This document shows, in pieces, positions 44,785-53,601 of a DNA stretch of 64,000 nt. The notes beneath the pieces were generated by a model that saw nothing but the letters and a program-made list of their open reading frames with translations, searched no databases and was not told the DNA's origin. The translations under genes were made by a program, and so were the position numbers. The DNA is from JACCYU01 sp050740315. Lineage in GTDB: Bacteria; Pseudomonadota; Gammaproteobacteria; JACCYU01. Where the stretch lies: the NCBI GenBank assembly GCA_050740315.1, contig JBOIDC010000002.1:1-64000 (forward strand), in the 5' to 3' direction. Position 1 is the first letter of the stretch. The number at the start of each line of letters is the position of its first letter.

Positions 44785-45750
44785 TCAATCAGCCTGGTTG
44801 TAAGTCATGGAGAGCCCGATCATCTTGACCGTCTGCTCGGGCACCTCGCCGACCACCGTAATCTGATGCCCGCTCAGGCTGCGCGCATACGCATTCAATG
44901 CGCCGCTGCGCGTGGTACCTTCGAACAGCGCCGCGCGATCCACCGGCCTGGCGATAAACACGGACACGGACGCGAGGCCGTCGGTCAAAATCATATGCTG
45001 CACGGGCTGGGGACTGGCGGCCATCACGCGCTTGGTCACCGCGGTGACTTCGAAACCGGGCGGTTTGCGTTCGATCCGCCAGCCCGGATCGGGCTCCAGC
45101 TCGAACGGTTGTTGGCGCGGGCCCGCGCGCTGCCACACATGATCGTCTTCGATCATGGTTGGCTCAAATTGCTCATCCGGAATGCGCTCGCGCAGTTTAA
45201 GACTGGTGAACATGACTTTTTCGATGGGCTCGCCGCGCGCGTTCAGCATCATCGATTCGAGCAACATGCCCGAGTCTTCCGCCACGCAGAGCCGATGTCC
45301 GTAACGCAGATTGTCTCTGGGCTCAACGGCGATATTGCGACAAGCCGTGCCGGCGATACGGTTCTTGCCGTCTACGCGCAGTCTGTAATGATCCTCAAGA
45401 CCCCGCGTGCGAGAAGGGATTGTGCTGGGGATTCCATGGCTTGCGCGCGTGCCTTCCACCATCACCGAATTCTTGCGGGGCCAGACACAGGTGAGCACGC
45501 CGCGATCACGAACCACCTCGCGCGCCTCACCCGTCAACGTTACAAGGCGCTCGCGTACACCGTGTTCGTTGCGGCCATGGACGATGCGCATGGTATCCAC
45601 TTTGTCGCCGCGTATGAAAATAAACGTCCCTTCGTAATTGAGGGATTGCACAGCATCGGCCACCTTGTCCAGCCAGACCTTGGCGTCCTGCGCGCACCAC
45701 GCCGGCAGCGGCGCCGCCAGCATCGTCAATAATGCGACACACCGCATCAT
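44785..45750 (-). CDS. rseB: Sigma-E factor regulatory protein RseB/MucB
   Basis: A periplasmic sensor that binds RseA and shields it from DegS until it captures mislocalised lipoproteins or LPS. From the ATG at 45750 it has 321 residues, with a signal peptide (CVALLTMLAAPLPAWCA). A lipoprotein-like N-domain follows (KVADAVQSLNYEGTFIFIRG, then MRIVHGRNEHGVRERLVTL), and a C-domain with FEVTAVTKRVM and DGLASVSVFIARP. It starts seven bases after the rseA stop. Its possible LPS ligand links it to the altered lipid A predicted from gnnA and gnnB. Confidence 0.92.
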   Translation of the reverse strand: MMRCVALLTMLAAPLPAWCAQDAKVWLDKVADAVQSLNYEGTFIFIRGDKVDTMRIVHGRNEHGVRERLVTLTGEAREVVRDRGVLTCVWPRKNSVMVEGTRASHGIPSTIPSRTRGLEDHYRLRVDGKNRIAGTACRNIAVEPRDNLRYGHRLCVAEDSGMLLESMMLNARGEPIEKVMFTSLKLRERIPDEQFEPTMIEDDHVWQRAGPRQQPFELEPDPGWRIERKPPGFEVTAVTKRVMAASPQPVQHMILTDGLASVSVFIARPVDRAALFEGTTRSGALNAYARSLSGHQITVVGEVPEQTVKMIGLSMTYNQAD

Positions 45751-45757
45751 GCAGAGG

Positions 45758-46378
45758 CTATTGATCGCCTTCGTAACCGACGACCACACGCGCATAAGAC
45801 ATCATGCCGCGCGATGGCGCGTATTCACTGTGATTGGCCAGATAACTGTTCAGCCTTGCCGCGACATCCGGATTGTTCGCCAGAGAGGCTTCGGGTGCGC
45901 CGGCGGCGGCTGATGAATTTGCGCTCGCCCTGCGTAATAACCGCGGATTCGGCGAGGGAGACGTGGGGCTGAGCTGAGCGACGTTGGCGACGGGGGAGTT
46001 GGATGAAGACGAACCGGTAAACGATTGAAGAGCCAGTACCGCGCATACCGCGATGGACGCCGCCAGACCGAAGCCAACGGCCGGTTTGAGCAATCGCGCG
46101 CGCCGGTTGCCGGGCGTGACTGGCACCACGTTCAGCGGCTCGCGCTCGACCGCCGCCATCACGCCGGCCGCAAATTTGACGTCAAGTTTGGTCGGCAGGT
46201 TGCCCCGCAGCGCATCGCGCACCATGTAATAACGTCCCAGGCGCGCCAGTTCGCGCTCGTTGTCCAGCAGCGACTTGCATAATCGATGCACCTCGAACTC
46301 GGACGTTTCTTCATCCACAAACGCGGACAACAGCTCTTGTTCACGCGTTACGTCTTCGTGGCTTTCGTCAGTTTTCAT
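45758..46378 (-). CDS. rseA: Anti-sigma-E factor RseA/MucA
   Basis: A single-pass inner-membrane protein whose cytosolic N-domain holds sigma-E inactive. From the ATG at 46378 the product has 206 residues. The N-domain includes QELLSAFVDEETSEFEVHRL and RYYMVRDALRGNLPTKLDV, followed by one membrane helix (AVGFGLAASIAVCAVLALQS). A Ser/Pro/Ala-rich periplasmic tail contains LNSYLANHSEYAPSRGMMSY near the end, as in MucA. It lies 49 bases after rpoE. Both proteases that cut it belong to known families; RseP is at 19815-21176. Confidence 0.92.
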   Translation of the reverse strand: MKTDESHEDVTREQELLSAFVDEETSEFEVHRLCKSLLDNERELARLGRYYMVRDALRGNLPTKLDVKFAAGVMAAVEREPLNVVPVTPGNRRARLLKPAVGFGLAASIAVCAVLALQSFTGSSSSNSPVANVAQLSPTSPSPNPRLLRRASANSSAAAGAPEASLANNPDVAARLNSYLANHSEYAPSRGMMSYARVVVGYEGDQ

Positions 46379-46427
46379 GATGGCGTCTCTGTGCGTGCGG
46401 GGGTGTGTAACGGGGCGTAAACGTTTT

Positions 46428-47000
46428 TTAACTGATGAGTGGCTGCAGGTGACGGTCGATCGCCTCGCGCGCGCGGAAGATGCGGGAGCGAACGGTGCCG
46501 ATGGGGCATCCCATGGTCTGCGCAATTTCCTCGTAACTCATGCCTTCAAGTTCCCGCAATGTGATGGCGGTTTTGAGGTCGTCCGGTAACTCTTTGATTG
46601 CGCGATACACCGTTTGTTCTATTTCCTCGGTGAGCAGCTGTCTTTCGGGCGTGGCGTATTCCTTCAGCATCGACGCGCCCTCGTAATATTCCGCTTCCTG
46701 CGCGTCGACCTCGTAATCCGGCGAGCGGCGGTTCTGCGCGACCAGATGATTCTTGGCCGTGTTGATGGCGATCCGGTACAGCCACGTGTAAAACGCGCTC
46801 TCTCCACGAAACCGCTCCAGTCCGCGATATGCCTTCAAAAACGCCTCTTGCGCCACGTCCAGCGCGGCGTCCGGATCGTGCACGTAACGCGAGATCAGCT
46901 TGATGATCTTGTGCTGATACTTGCGGATCAGCGCGTCGTAGGCACTCTTGTCTCCCGCCTGTACGCGCTTGACCAGCTCACGATCGTTGATCTCGCCCAT
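46428..47000 (-). CDS. rpoE: RNA polymerase sigma factor RpoE/AlgU
   Basis: The extracytoplasmic-stress ECF sigma factor. From the ATG at 47000 it has 190 residues, equal to E. coli and Pseudomonas versions. Region 2 is seen in KYQHKIIKLISRYVHDPDAA, then LDVAQEAFLKAYRGLERFRG and FYTWLYRIAINTAKNHLVAQ. Region 4 is seen in LKTAITLRELEGMSYEEIAQ and GCPIGTVRSRIFRAREAID. It heads the rpoE-rseA-rseB-mucD run and is divergent from nadB, exactly as in E. coli. Confidence 0.96.
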   Translation of the reverse strand: MGEINDRELVKRVQAGDKSAYDALIRKYQHKIIKLISRYVHDPDAALDVAQEAFLKAYRGLERFRGESAFYTWLYRIAINTAKNHLVAQNRRSPDYEVDAQEAEYYEGASMLKEYATPERQLLTEEIEQTVYRAIKELPDDLKTAITLRELEGMSYEEIAQTMGCPIGTVRSRIFRAREAIDRHLQPLIS

Positions 47001-47045
47001 CCGGGCATTCCCCCATTTCCAGGCGCTCTCCCTGCGCCTTGACAG

Positions 47046-47072
47046 ATTGACAGATGACATCGCGCGGAGTTC
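47046..47072 (-). promoter_or_regulatory. Possible sigma-E autoregulatory promoter of rpoE
   Basis: On the minus strand GAACTC (47067-47072) is followed after 16 bases by TCAAT (47046-47050), close to the sigma-E pattern GAACTT-N16-TCNNA. It lies 46-72 bases upstream of the rpoE ATG, where other gammaproteobacteria have an autoregulated promoter. The -10 match is weak. Confidence 0.35.
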
Positions 47073-47175
47073 GCACCGTCGGTTTATTTTTCAAGTGTAT
47101 GACTCTTGCATCATGAGGCTTTACAGCACGACTTTGATGTTTCGCTGGCAAAACTTGTGACAAAATACAGAAACG

Positions 47176-48852
47176 ATGACTGGCCCTCAAGCCAAACACG
47201 AGCAACGCAAATACGACGTGCTGATCGTCGGCAGCGGCGCGGCGGGCCTGAGCCTGGCACTGCGTCTGGGCCAGGGCGCGCGCGTCGCCGTGCTCTCCAA
47301 AGGTCCGCTGAATGAAGGCAGCACCTGGTATGCGCAAGGCGGTGTCTCCGCGGCCATGGATCAGCAGGATTCGCCAGAATCCCACGTGGCGGATACCTTG
47401 AGCGCCGGCGCAGGCTTGTGCGACGAGAGAGTCGTGCAATACACGGTGGCGCATGCCGCGGAAGCCATTCAATGGCTGCTCGAACTGGGCGTCAATTTCA
47501 CCCGCGAGACGCGCGCAGACGGCACCAGCAACCTCCATTTTACGCGCGAAGGCGGTCATAGTCACCGCAGGGTGGTGCACGCCGCCGACGCCACCGGCCA
47601 GGCGATCGAGCGGGTGCTGGTCGAACGCGTGCGCGCGCAACCTCAAATCGAGGTGTTCGAGAATCACATCGCGGTCGACCTGGTGACGACGCACAAACTG
47701 CCGGGCCGGCCGAAGCCGGCCGCGGCAAACAGTTGTCTTGGCGCCTACGTGCTCGATCGCGCGAGCGGCGAGGTCGAAGTGTTCGAGGCGCGCTTCGTGG
47801 CGCTGGCCACCGGCGGGGCCAGCAAGGTCTATCTCTATACCAGCAACCCGGACAGCGCCTCGGGCGACGGCATCGCCATGGCATGGCGCGCGGGCTGCCC
47901 GGTGGCCAACATGGAGTTTATGCAGTTTCATCCCACCTGCCTTTATCACCCGCAGGCGCGATCGTTTTTGATCACCGAGTCGATCCGCGGCGAAGGCGGC
48001 AGGCTGCTGTTGCCCGATGGCAGCGAGTTCATGCATCGCTTCGACGCCCGCGCGGAACTGGCACCGCGCGACGTGGTTGCGCGCGCGATCGATCATGAGA
48101 TGAAGCGTCTGGGCGCGGAATGCGTTTATCTCGACATCAGCCACAAGGGCGCTGACTTCATCACCACGCATTTTCCCAACGTGCACGCGCGCTGCCTGCA
48201 ATTCGGTTACGACCTGACCCGCGGCCCGATCCCGGTGGTGCCGGCGGCACATTACACCTGCGGTGGCGTGATGACCGATCTCGACGCCCGCACGGCCGTG
48301 AACAATCTTTATGCCATCGGCGAGGTCGCCTTCACCGGCCTGCACGGCGCCAACCGCATGGCCAGCAATTCCCTGCTGGAATGTCTGGTGTTCGCGCGCG
48401 CCGCGGCAAAGCACATCTCGGCGCGGCTGCGTCAATCCCGCCCCGATTACGAGATTCCACCGTGGGACGCCAGCCGCGTAACCGACTCCGACGAAGAAGT
48501 GGTGATTACCCACAACTGGCACGAGCTGCGCCGTTTCATGTGGGACTATGTCGGCATCGTGCGCACCACCAAGCGGTTGCAGCGCGCCAGGCGCCGCATC
48601 GATCTGTTGCTGGACGAGATCGAGGAGTATTACAGTAACTTCAAGGTCACCGGCAATTTGATCGAGATGCGCAACCTCGCGCTGGTCGCCGATCTGACTA
48701 TCCGCTCGGCCCTGGGGCGCAAGGAAAGCCGTGGCCTGCATCACATTCTTGATTATCCGCACATGGATCCGAAGTTAATGGGCGTCAACACCGTTCTGGA
48801 ACCCGATAGCGTCTCACCTGATCGCGCGCCCATACGCACGGCCGTCCCGTAA
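47176..48852 (+). CDS. nadB: L-aspartate oxidase
   Basis: A flavoenzyme that oxidises aspartate to iminoaspartate, the first step of NAD synthesis. The 558-residue protein has the FAD dinucleotide motif VLIVGSGAAGLSLALRL, the substrate loop STWYAQGGVSAAMDQQDSPE, and HTREGGHSHRR-like FTREGGHSHRRVVHAADATG. It also has EFMQFHPTCLY and GANRMASNSLLECLVFARAA. The C-terminal helical domain follows (RRFMWDYVGIVRTTKRLQRA). NadA is not in the window. Divergence from rpoE is conserved. Confidence 0.95.
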   Translation: MTGPQAKHEQRKYDVLIVGSGAAGLSLALRLGQGARVAVLSKGPLNEGSTWYAQGGVSAAMDQQDSPESHVADTLSAGAGLCDERVVQYTVAHAAEAIQWLLELGVNFTRETRADGTSNLHFTREGGHSHRRVVHAADATGQAIERVLVERVRAQPQIEVFENHIAVDLVTTHKLPGRPKPAAANSCLGAYVLDRASGEVEVFEARFVALATGGASKVYLYTSNPDSASGDGIAMAWRAGCPVANMEFMQFHPTCLYHPQARSFLITESIRGEGGRLLLPDGSEFMHRFDARAELAPRDVVARAIDHEMKRLGAECVYLDISHKGADFITTHFPNVHARCLQFGYDLTRGPIPVVPAAHYTCGGVMTDLDARTAVNNLYAIGEVAFTGLHGANRMASNSLLECLVFARAAAKHISARLRQSRPDYEIPPWDASRVTDSDEEVVITHNWHELRRFMWDYVGIVRTTKRLQRARRRIDLLLDEIEEYYSNFKVTGNLIEMRNLALVADLTIRSALGRKESRGLHHILDYPHMDPKLMGVNTVLEPDSVSPDRAPIRTAVP

Positions 48853-48875
48853 CCCGGCAGCATGGCAACTGGCGG

Positions 48876-49691
48876 ATGAACGATTTCCGAACCGAATTTC
48901 TGATCGAGCCCGCGGCGCTCGAGGCGCGGCTTGCCGACCCCGATCTGCAGATCGTGGATGTATGCAAGGCTGAACAATACGCCCAGGCGCACATCCCCGA
49001 CGCGGTCCACGTGCATTATGCGCAACTGGTGTTTTCGCGCCCGCCCGTGGCCGGTCTGTTGCCGGACGCGGCTTACATGAGCGCATTATTTTCGTCGCTG
49101 GGGCTGAGGCCCGAAGCGCGCATCGTGGCTTACGACGACGAAGGCGGCGGTCACGCCGCGCGATTGCTATGGAGCTTGGCGGCGTACGGACATCGGCGCT
49201 ACGCACTGCTCAACGGCGGCCTGCACGCCTGGGCCAACGAGGGCCATCCGCTGCAGCGCGAACCCGTAATTCCTAAAGTGAGCGACTATCGCGCGAGCGG
49301 CAGCGGCCAGGTCGTGGCCGAGCGCGACTATATCGAAGCGCATCTGCGCGACAACGATAAGCGCCTGCTCGATAGTCGTACCCCCAAGGAATACGCCGGC
49401 GAGGACAAACGCGCCGCCCGCGCGGGCCACATTCCGGGTGCGGTCAACATGGATTGGACGCAGACCATGGACACGCGTCGCAACCTGCGCTTGAAACCGC
49501 CGGAAGCGCTGCTCGCCAGGTTCAAGGAATTGGGCGTCACACCGGAGCGCGAGATCATCACCTATTGCCAGACGCACCACCGCTCGGCGCACACCTGGCT
49601 GGTGCTCAAGGCGTTGGGCTTCGAGCGCGTCCGCGGTTACCCCGGCTCCTGGTCGGACTGGGGCAATCAGCCAGATACGCCCGTTGAATGA
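48876..49691 (+). CDS. Thiosulfate sulfurtransferase (tandem rhodanese, RhdA type)
   Basis: A 271-residue two-domain rhodanese. The first domain (about 10-120) has no active-site cysteine: the loop position reads YDDEGGGHAA with D87. The second (about 145-271) carries the catalytic loop CQTHHRS with C231. That loop and the C-terminal YPGSWSDWGNQPDTPVE resemble Azotobacter vinelandii RhdA. It probably moves sulfane sulfur from thiosulfate to a thiol acceptor. It starts 23 bases after nadB; NadA is an iron-sulfur enzyme, so a sulfur-supply link is possible but speculative. Confidence 0.88.
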   Translation: MNDFRTEFLIEPAALEARLADPDLQIVDVCKAEQYAQAHIPDAVHVHYAQLVFSRPPVAGLLPDAAYMSALFSSLGLRPEARIVAYDDEGGGHAARLLWSLAAYGHRRYALLNGGLHAWANEGHPLQREPVIPKVSDYRASGSGQVVAERDYIEAHLRDNDKRLLDSRTPKEYAGEDKRAARAGHIPGAVNMDWTQTMDTRRNLRLKPPEALLARFKELGVTPEREIITYCQTHHRSAHTWLVLKALGFERVRGYPGSWSDWGNQPDTPVE

Positions 49692-49749
49692 TTCCGAATA
49701 ACGCGTTTGCCGCCTTTTTTAGCGGCACACGCCAATTGGTGGGGCCGCA

Positions 49750-50295
49750 TCAAAGCTGCAACCAACGCTCGCGGTAATAGCGCAACTCGGCGATCGAATC
49801 GTGGATGTCGTCCAGCGCGCGATGGCTGGACTCCTTGGAAAAGCCTTTCGCCACCTCCGGCGCCCAGCGTCTCGCCAGTTCCTTCAGCGTGCTGACGTCC
49901 AGATTTCGATAGTGAAAATAGGCCTCCAGCTCCGGCATTGAGCGCGCCATAAACCGGCGATCCTGGCACACGCTGTTGCCGCACATGGGCGACTGACCCG
50001 CTGCGACGTAGTCGCGCAGGAAGGCCAAGGTGGCGGTCTCCGCCTCGCGCTCATCGACCTGACTTGCTTTCACGCGCTCCAGAAGCCCGGACTTGCCGTG
50101 CTGCTCGAGGTTCCACGCGTCCATCCCCGTGAGACATTCCGCGGGCTGGCCGATCGCGAACACCGGGCCCTCGGCCAGCACGTTGAGGTCCTTGTCGGTG
50201 ATGACGGTGGCGAGCTCGATGATCCGATCCCGTTCGGTATCAAGCCCGGTCATTTCGAGATCGATCCAGATCAGATTGCCGAGTGGCTGAGACAT
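49750..50295 (-). CDS. orn: Oligoribonuclease
   Basis: Degrades 2-5-base RNA remnants and pGpG, the breakdown product of cyclic di-GMP; this links it to the GGDEF/EAL protein at 57761-61180. From the ATG at 50295 it has 181 residues. DEDDh motifs are NLIWIDLEMTGLDTERDRII, MCGNSVCQDRRFMARSMPEL and SHRALDDIHDSIAELRYYRE. The open frame continues 38 codons upstream without family support. It is convergent with the rhodanese gene. Confidence 0.95.
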   Translation of the reverse strand: MSQPLGNLIWIDLEMTGLDTERDRIIELATVITDKDLNVLAEGPVFAIGQPAECLTGMDAWNLEQHGKSGLLERVKASQVDEREAETATLAFLRDYVAAGQSPMCGNSVCQDRRFMARSMPELEAYFHYRNLDVSTLKELARRWAPEVAKGFSKESSHRALDDIHDSIAELRYYRERWLQL

Positions 50296-50502
50296 ATGCG
50301 CCGGGTTGTCGTCGAGGTCAATAAGAACGGGCGCGCATCGCGCGCTACCGGAACTCCGCAGGCGCCACCAACTCTCAACAGGAAATGCGCGCGTGCAGTT
50401 GCCGGGCATTCTAACAAAAGGGTAAGCTGTTGACAGAACCTGCGCCCGACGCGGAATTGCTGTTGCGGCGAGTCTGCGGCGGGCGCGAACAGGATCGCAT
50501 CA

Positions 50503-51753
50503 ATGCATACATTCACGCTAATTTTTCTGGCGGCGCTGAGTCTGTCGCTGATACTGCGACTGTGGCTCGCGCAACGGCATGTGGATTATGTCCGCCGGCA
50601 TCGCGACCAGGTGCCCGACGAGTTCCGCGGCAGCATGCCCTTGGACGCGCATCAGAAGGCCGCGGATTACACCGCCGCCAAGACACGTTTCGGCATGGTC
50701 GACGCTTGTGTCGACGCCGTGCTGCTGTTGATCTGGACGCTCGGCGGCGGCCTGAACATCGTGGACCAGGCGTGGCGTTCGCTGGGCACGGGGCCGCTCG
50801 TCAGCGGCGCGGGCGTTGTCTTGAGCGTGTTGCTGATCGCCGCGCTGCTCGACCTGCCGGCGTCGCTTTACCGCACCTTCGCGCTGGAGAAGCGCTTCGG
50901 TTTCAACCGCACCACCGTGCGTCTGTTCATCACGGACTTGTGTAAAAGCGCGGTGCTGGCGCTGGTAATCGGCGCGCCGCTGATCCTGCTGGTGCTGTGG
51001 CTGATGGAGAGCAGCGGCACTTACTGGTGGCTTTATGTATGGGTGGTATGGACCGCGTTCGGTCTGCTCATGACCTGGGCCTACCCGACGCTGATCGCGC
51101 CCTTGTTCAACAAATTTTCGGCATTGGACGATGCCGCCTTGAGCAACCGCATTCAGCAATTGCTGGAGCGCTGCGGTTTTCAGAGCAAGGGCGTGTTCGT
51201 GATGGACGGCTCCAGACGTTCGGCGCACGGCAACGCGTATTTCACCGGCGTCGGCCGCAACAAGCGCATTGTGTTCTTCGACACCTTGCTGGACACCTTG
51301 TCGGCCGCCGAGATCGAATCGGTGCTGGCGCACGAACTGGGCCACTTCAAACGCAACCACGTGAAGAAAAGGCTGGCCTTCATGATGGCTTACAGTCTCG
51401 TGGCGCTGGTGCTGCTCGCCTGGCTGATGCAGCAGCCCTGGTTTTACGGCCCGCTGGGCGTGCGCGAACCTTCGGCCCACATGGCGTTACTGCTGTTCAC
51501 CATGGTGGGGCCGGTGTTCGGGTTTTTTACCAGACCGTTGATGGCGTGGTGGTCGCGCAAGCATGAATACGAGGCCGACGAATTCGCCGCCGAGCAGAGC
51601 GACGCCCGCAGCCTGGTGACCGCGCTGGTAAGCTTGTACAAGGAGAACGCCAGCACCTTGACCCCCGATCCCCTGCATTCCGCGGTATACGATTCGCACC
51701 CGCCCGCCGCGCAGCGGATCGCACACCTGGCCGCGATGGGCCGCACCGCCTGA
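50503..51753 (+). CDS. M48-family (Ste24-like) integral membrane metalloprotease
   Basis: A 416-residue protease of the CAAX-prenyl-protease-1 type. It has an N-terminal helix, a cluster of helices (DACVDAVLLLIWTLGGGLNI; LVIGAPLILLVLWLMES) and the zinc motif HELGHFKRNH near residue 285. Two more helices and the third ligand in RKHEYEADEFAAEQSD complete the site. Bacteria lack farnesylated CAAX proteins, so the role is likely membrane-protein quality control; this is inference from the fold. The cytochrome c gene starts 10 bases downstream, suggesting cotranscription. Confidence 0.88.
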   Translation: MHTFTLIFLAALSLSLILRLWLAQRHVDYVRRHRDQVPDEFRGSMPLDAHQKAADYTAAKTRFGMVDACVDAVLLLIWTLGGGLNIVDQAWRSLGTGPLVSGAGVVLSVLLIAALLDLPASLYRTFALEKRFGFNRTTVRLFITDLCKSAVLALVIGAPLILLVLWLMESSGTYWWLYVWVVWTAFGLLMTWAYPTLIAPLFNKFSALDDAALSNRIQQLLERCGFQSKGVFVMDGSRRSAHGNAYFTGVGRNKRIVFFDTLLDTLSAAEIESVLAHELGHFKRNHVKKRLAFMMAYSLVALVLLAWLMQQPWFYGPLGVREPSAHMALLLFTMVGPVFGFFTRPLMAWWSRKHEYEADEFAAEQSDARSLVTALVSLYKENASTLTPDPLHSAVYDSHPPAAQRIAHLAAMGRTA

Positions 51754-51763
51754 GCGTCACGCC

Positions 51764-52069
51764 GTGCACACGAAACTCGTGGCCGCTGTGCTGGCGGTAT
51801 CGATAACAAACGGCGCACTTGGCGCCGGACCGGATTTCGATCACGGGCGGACGCTGCACAACACCAACTGCACGAACTGCCACGCCAACATGACCGGCGG
51901 TGATGGCACGGCACTGTACACTCGCAGCCCGCGCATGGTGAATTCGCGGCCGCAGCTCGAAAAGCGCGTGCGCTATTGCGCCGCTGGCGCCAAACTGGCG
52001 TGGTCCGACAAGGACATCGCCGATGTCGTCCATTATCTGGACCGGCAGTTCTATAACTTCGGCAAGTAG
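51764..52069 (+). CDS. Small periplasmic c-type cytochrome
   Basis: A 101-residue precursor starting with GTG. Residues 1-21 are a signal peptide (ending GALGA). A single haem site CTNCH follows (near residue 41), and a methionine in SPRMVNSRP may be the sixth ligand. The C-terminal helix DIADVVHYLDRQFYNFGK is typical of class I cytochromes c. No oxidase or dehydrogenase partner is nearby; the M48 protease gene is immediately upstream. The redox partner cannot be told from the sequence. Confidence 0.85.
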   Translation: MHTKLVAAVLAVSITNGALGAGPDFDHGRTLHNTNCTNCHANMTGGDGTALYTRSPRMVNSRPQLEKRVRYCAAGAKLAWSDKDIADVVHYLDRQFYNFGK

Positions 52070-52171
52070 CCCAGCCCGCCCCGCGCGGTGCGTTCGCCGG
52101 TCTCGGTGATCTACCATTTCGGTGCGGGATCTTGCACCGTCGGAACATCAAAACATCCGCGAGGAACAAAC

Positions 52172-52522
52172 ATGCCGGAAGAAACGATTTTCAGCAAGAT
52201 TATCCGCCGCGAGGTGCCCGCGACCATTGTGTATCAGGACGAACAGGTGACCGCTTTTAACGACATCGCCGCCAAGGCGCCCACGCACATTCTCATCGTG
52301 CCCAACGCCATTATTCCCAGCGTCAATGACGTGACGACAGCGCATGAACAGCTTGTCGGTCACATGGTCGTGGTAGCGGCGCGGCTCGCCAAGGCGCAAG
52401 GCATCGAGAAAAACGGCTATCGCCTGATTATCAATTGCGGAGATTACGGCGGCCAGGAAGTCTACCATCTGCACATACACCTGCTGGGCGGGCGGCCGCT
52501 GGGCCCGATGCTGGCGCCGTAA
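52172..52522 (+). CDS. HIT-family (HinT-like) purine nucleoside phosphoramidase
   Basis: From the ATG at 52172 (GAGGAACAA upstream) this is a 116-residue histidine-triad protein. It starts MPEETIFSKIIRREVPATIV and ends with the triad YHLHIHLLGGRPLG (H-x-H-x-H). Such proteins hydrolyse adenosine phosphoramidates; physiological substrates are unclear. The frame extends 28 codons further upstream without support. Confidence 0.92.
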   Translation: MPEETIFSKIIRREVPATIVYQDEQVTAFNDIAAKAPTHILIVPNAIIPSVNDVTTAHEQLVGHMVVVAARLAKAQGIEKNGYRLIINCGDYGGQEVYHLHIHLLGGRPLGPMLAP

Positions 52523-52582
52523 ACATGACGCCCACAATGCTGCCGTAAATACTCATCGTTTGTTGATCTTCGTCGGTAAATC

Positions 52583-53572
52583 ATGCCAAAAGCCATTCAA
52601 GTACACACCAACGGCGCGCCCGATGTGTTGCAATGGGAAAACGTCGAGGTCCGCGCACCGGCGCGCGGTGAGGTGCGCATCCGCCACACCGCCGTCGGAC
52701 TCAATTACATCGACGTCTATTTTCGTAAAGGCACTTATCCCGCGCCCGGCTTCCCCTTCATCCCCGGCATGGAAGCGGCGGGCCGCGTAGAAGCGCTGGG
52801 CCCGGACGTGACTGAGTTCAGACCGGGCGACCGGGTCGCCTACGCAGGCGCGCTGGGCGCCTACGCCGAGCAGCGCATCATGCCGGCGGAGCGACTGGTA
52901 AAGCTTCCGGATTCGATCGATGACCGCACGGCCGCCGCCATGATGCTCAAGGGCATGACCGCACAATATCTGCTGCGGCGCGTCTACGCGGTCAAGGCGG
53001 GTGACACCATACTTTTGCACGCCGCCGCGGGCGGCGTGGGCCTGATCGCGTGCCAGTGGGCCAAGCGCCTGGGCGCGACTGTAATCGGCACGGTAGGCTC
53101 CGAGGAAAAGGCCGAACTCGCGGCCGCGCACGGCTGCGATCACCCGATCATCTATACGCGCGAGGATTTTGTCGCCAGGGTGAAAAAGATCACGGGCGGC
53201 GATGGCGTGCCGGTGGTCTACGACTCCGTGGGCGCGGATACCTTCATGCGCTCGCTGGACTGCCTGCGCCCGTTCGGTCTGATGGTGAGCTTCGGTCAGT
53301 CCTCGGGCAACGTCGCGCCGCTCGATATCGGCGTCCTGAGCCAAAAAGGATCCCTGTTTCTGACCCGGCCGACGCTGATGACTTACACGGCCCGGCGCAC
53401 CGACCTGCTGGCGACGGCAAGCGAATTGTTCGAGGTCGTTGGCCGCGGCGAGGTCAGGATCGAGATCGGTCGATCCTTCGCGCTACGCGACGCGCGCGAC
53501 GCTCACCGGGCGCTGGAGTCGCGTGAGACCGCTGGCTCTACGGTGCTCCTGCCTGAGAGTCAAGTACCCTGA
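52583..53572 (+). CDS. NADPH:quinone oxidoreductase, zinc-independent MDR family
   Basis: A 329-residue QorA-like reductase. The N-domain has TAVGLNYIDVYFRKGTYPAP and GMEAAGRVEALGP. The NADPH fold has AGDTILLHAAAGGVGLIACQ and continues to IGTVGSEEKAELA; the conserved VYDSVGADTF follows. The zinc-binding cysteines of alcohol dehydrogenases are absent. It probably reduces small quinones or acts as a crystallin-like oxidoreductase. It is convergent with recR and starts 61 bases after the HIT gene. Confidence 0.9.
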   Translation: MPKAIQVHTNGAPDVLQWENVEVRAPARGEVRIRHTAVGLNYIDVYFRKGTYPAPGFPFIPGMEAAGRVEALGPDVTEFRPGDRVAYAGALGAYAEQRIMPAERLVKLPDSIDDRTAAAMMLKGMTAQYLLRRVYAVKAGDTILLHAAAGGVGLIACQWAKRLGATVIGTVGSEEKAELAAAHGCDHPIIYTREDFVARVKKITGGDGVPVVYDSVGADTFMRSLDCLRPFGLMVSFGQSSGNVAPLDIGVLSQKGSLFLTRPTLMTYTARRTDLLATASELFEVVGRGEVRIEIGRSFALRDARDAHRALESRETAGSTVLLPESQVP

Positions 53573-53601
53573 ATAAATCCGTCCTGGATTAGGCGCGGTT
53601 A

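Noticed and set aside
46978..48762. 594-codon minus-strand frame opposite nadB
   Set aside because: Shadow of nadB; it would also overlap rpoE.
49704..49727. TGCCGC...GCGGCA with a T-run between rhodanese and orn
   Set aside because: The T-run is in the loop, not after the stem, so it does not look like an intrinsic terminator.
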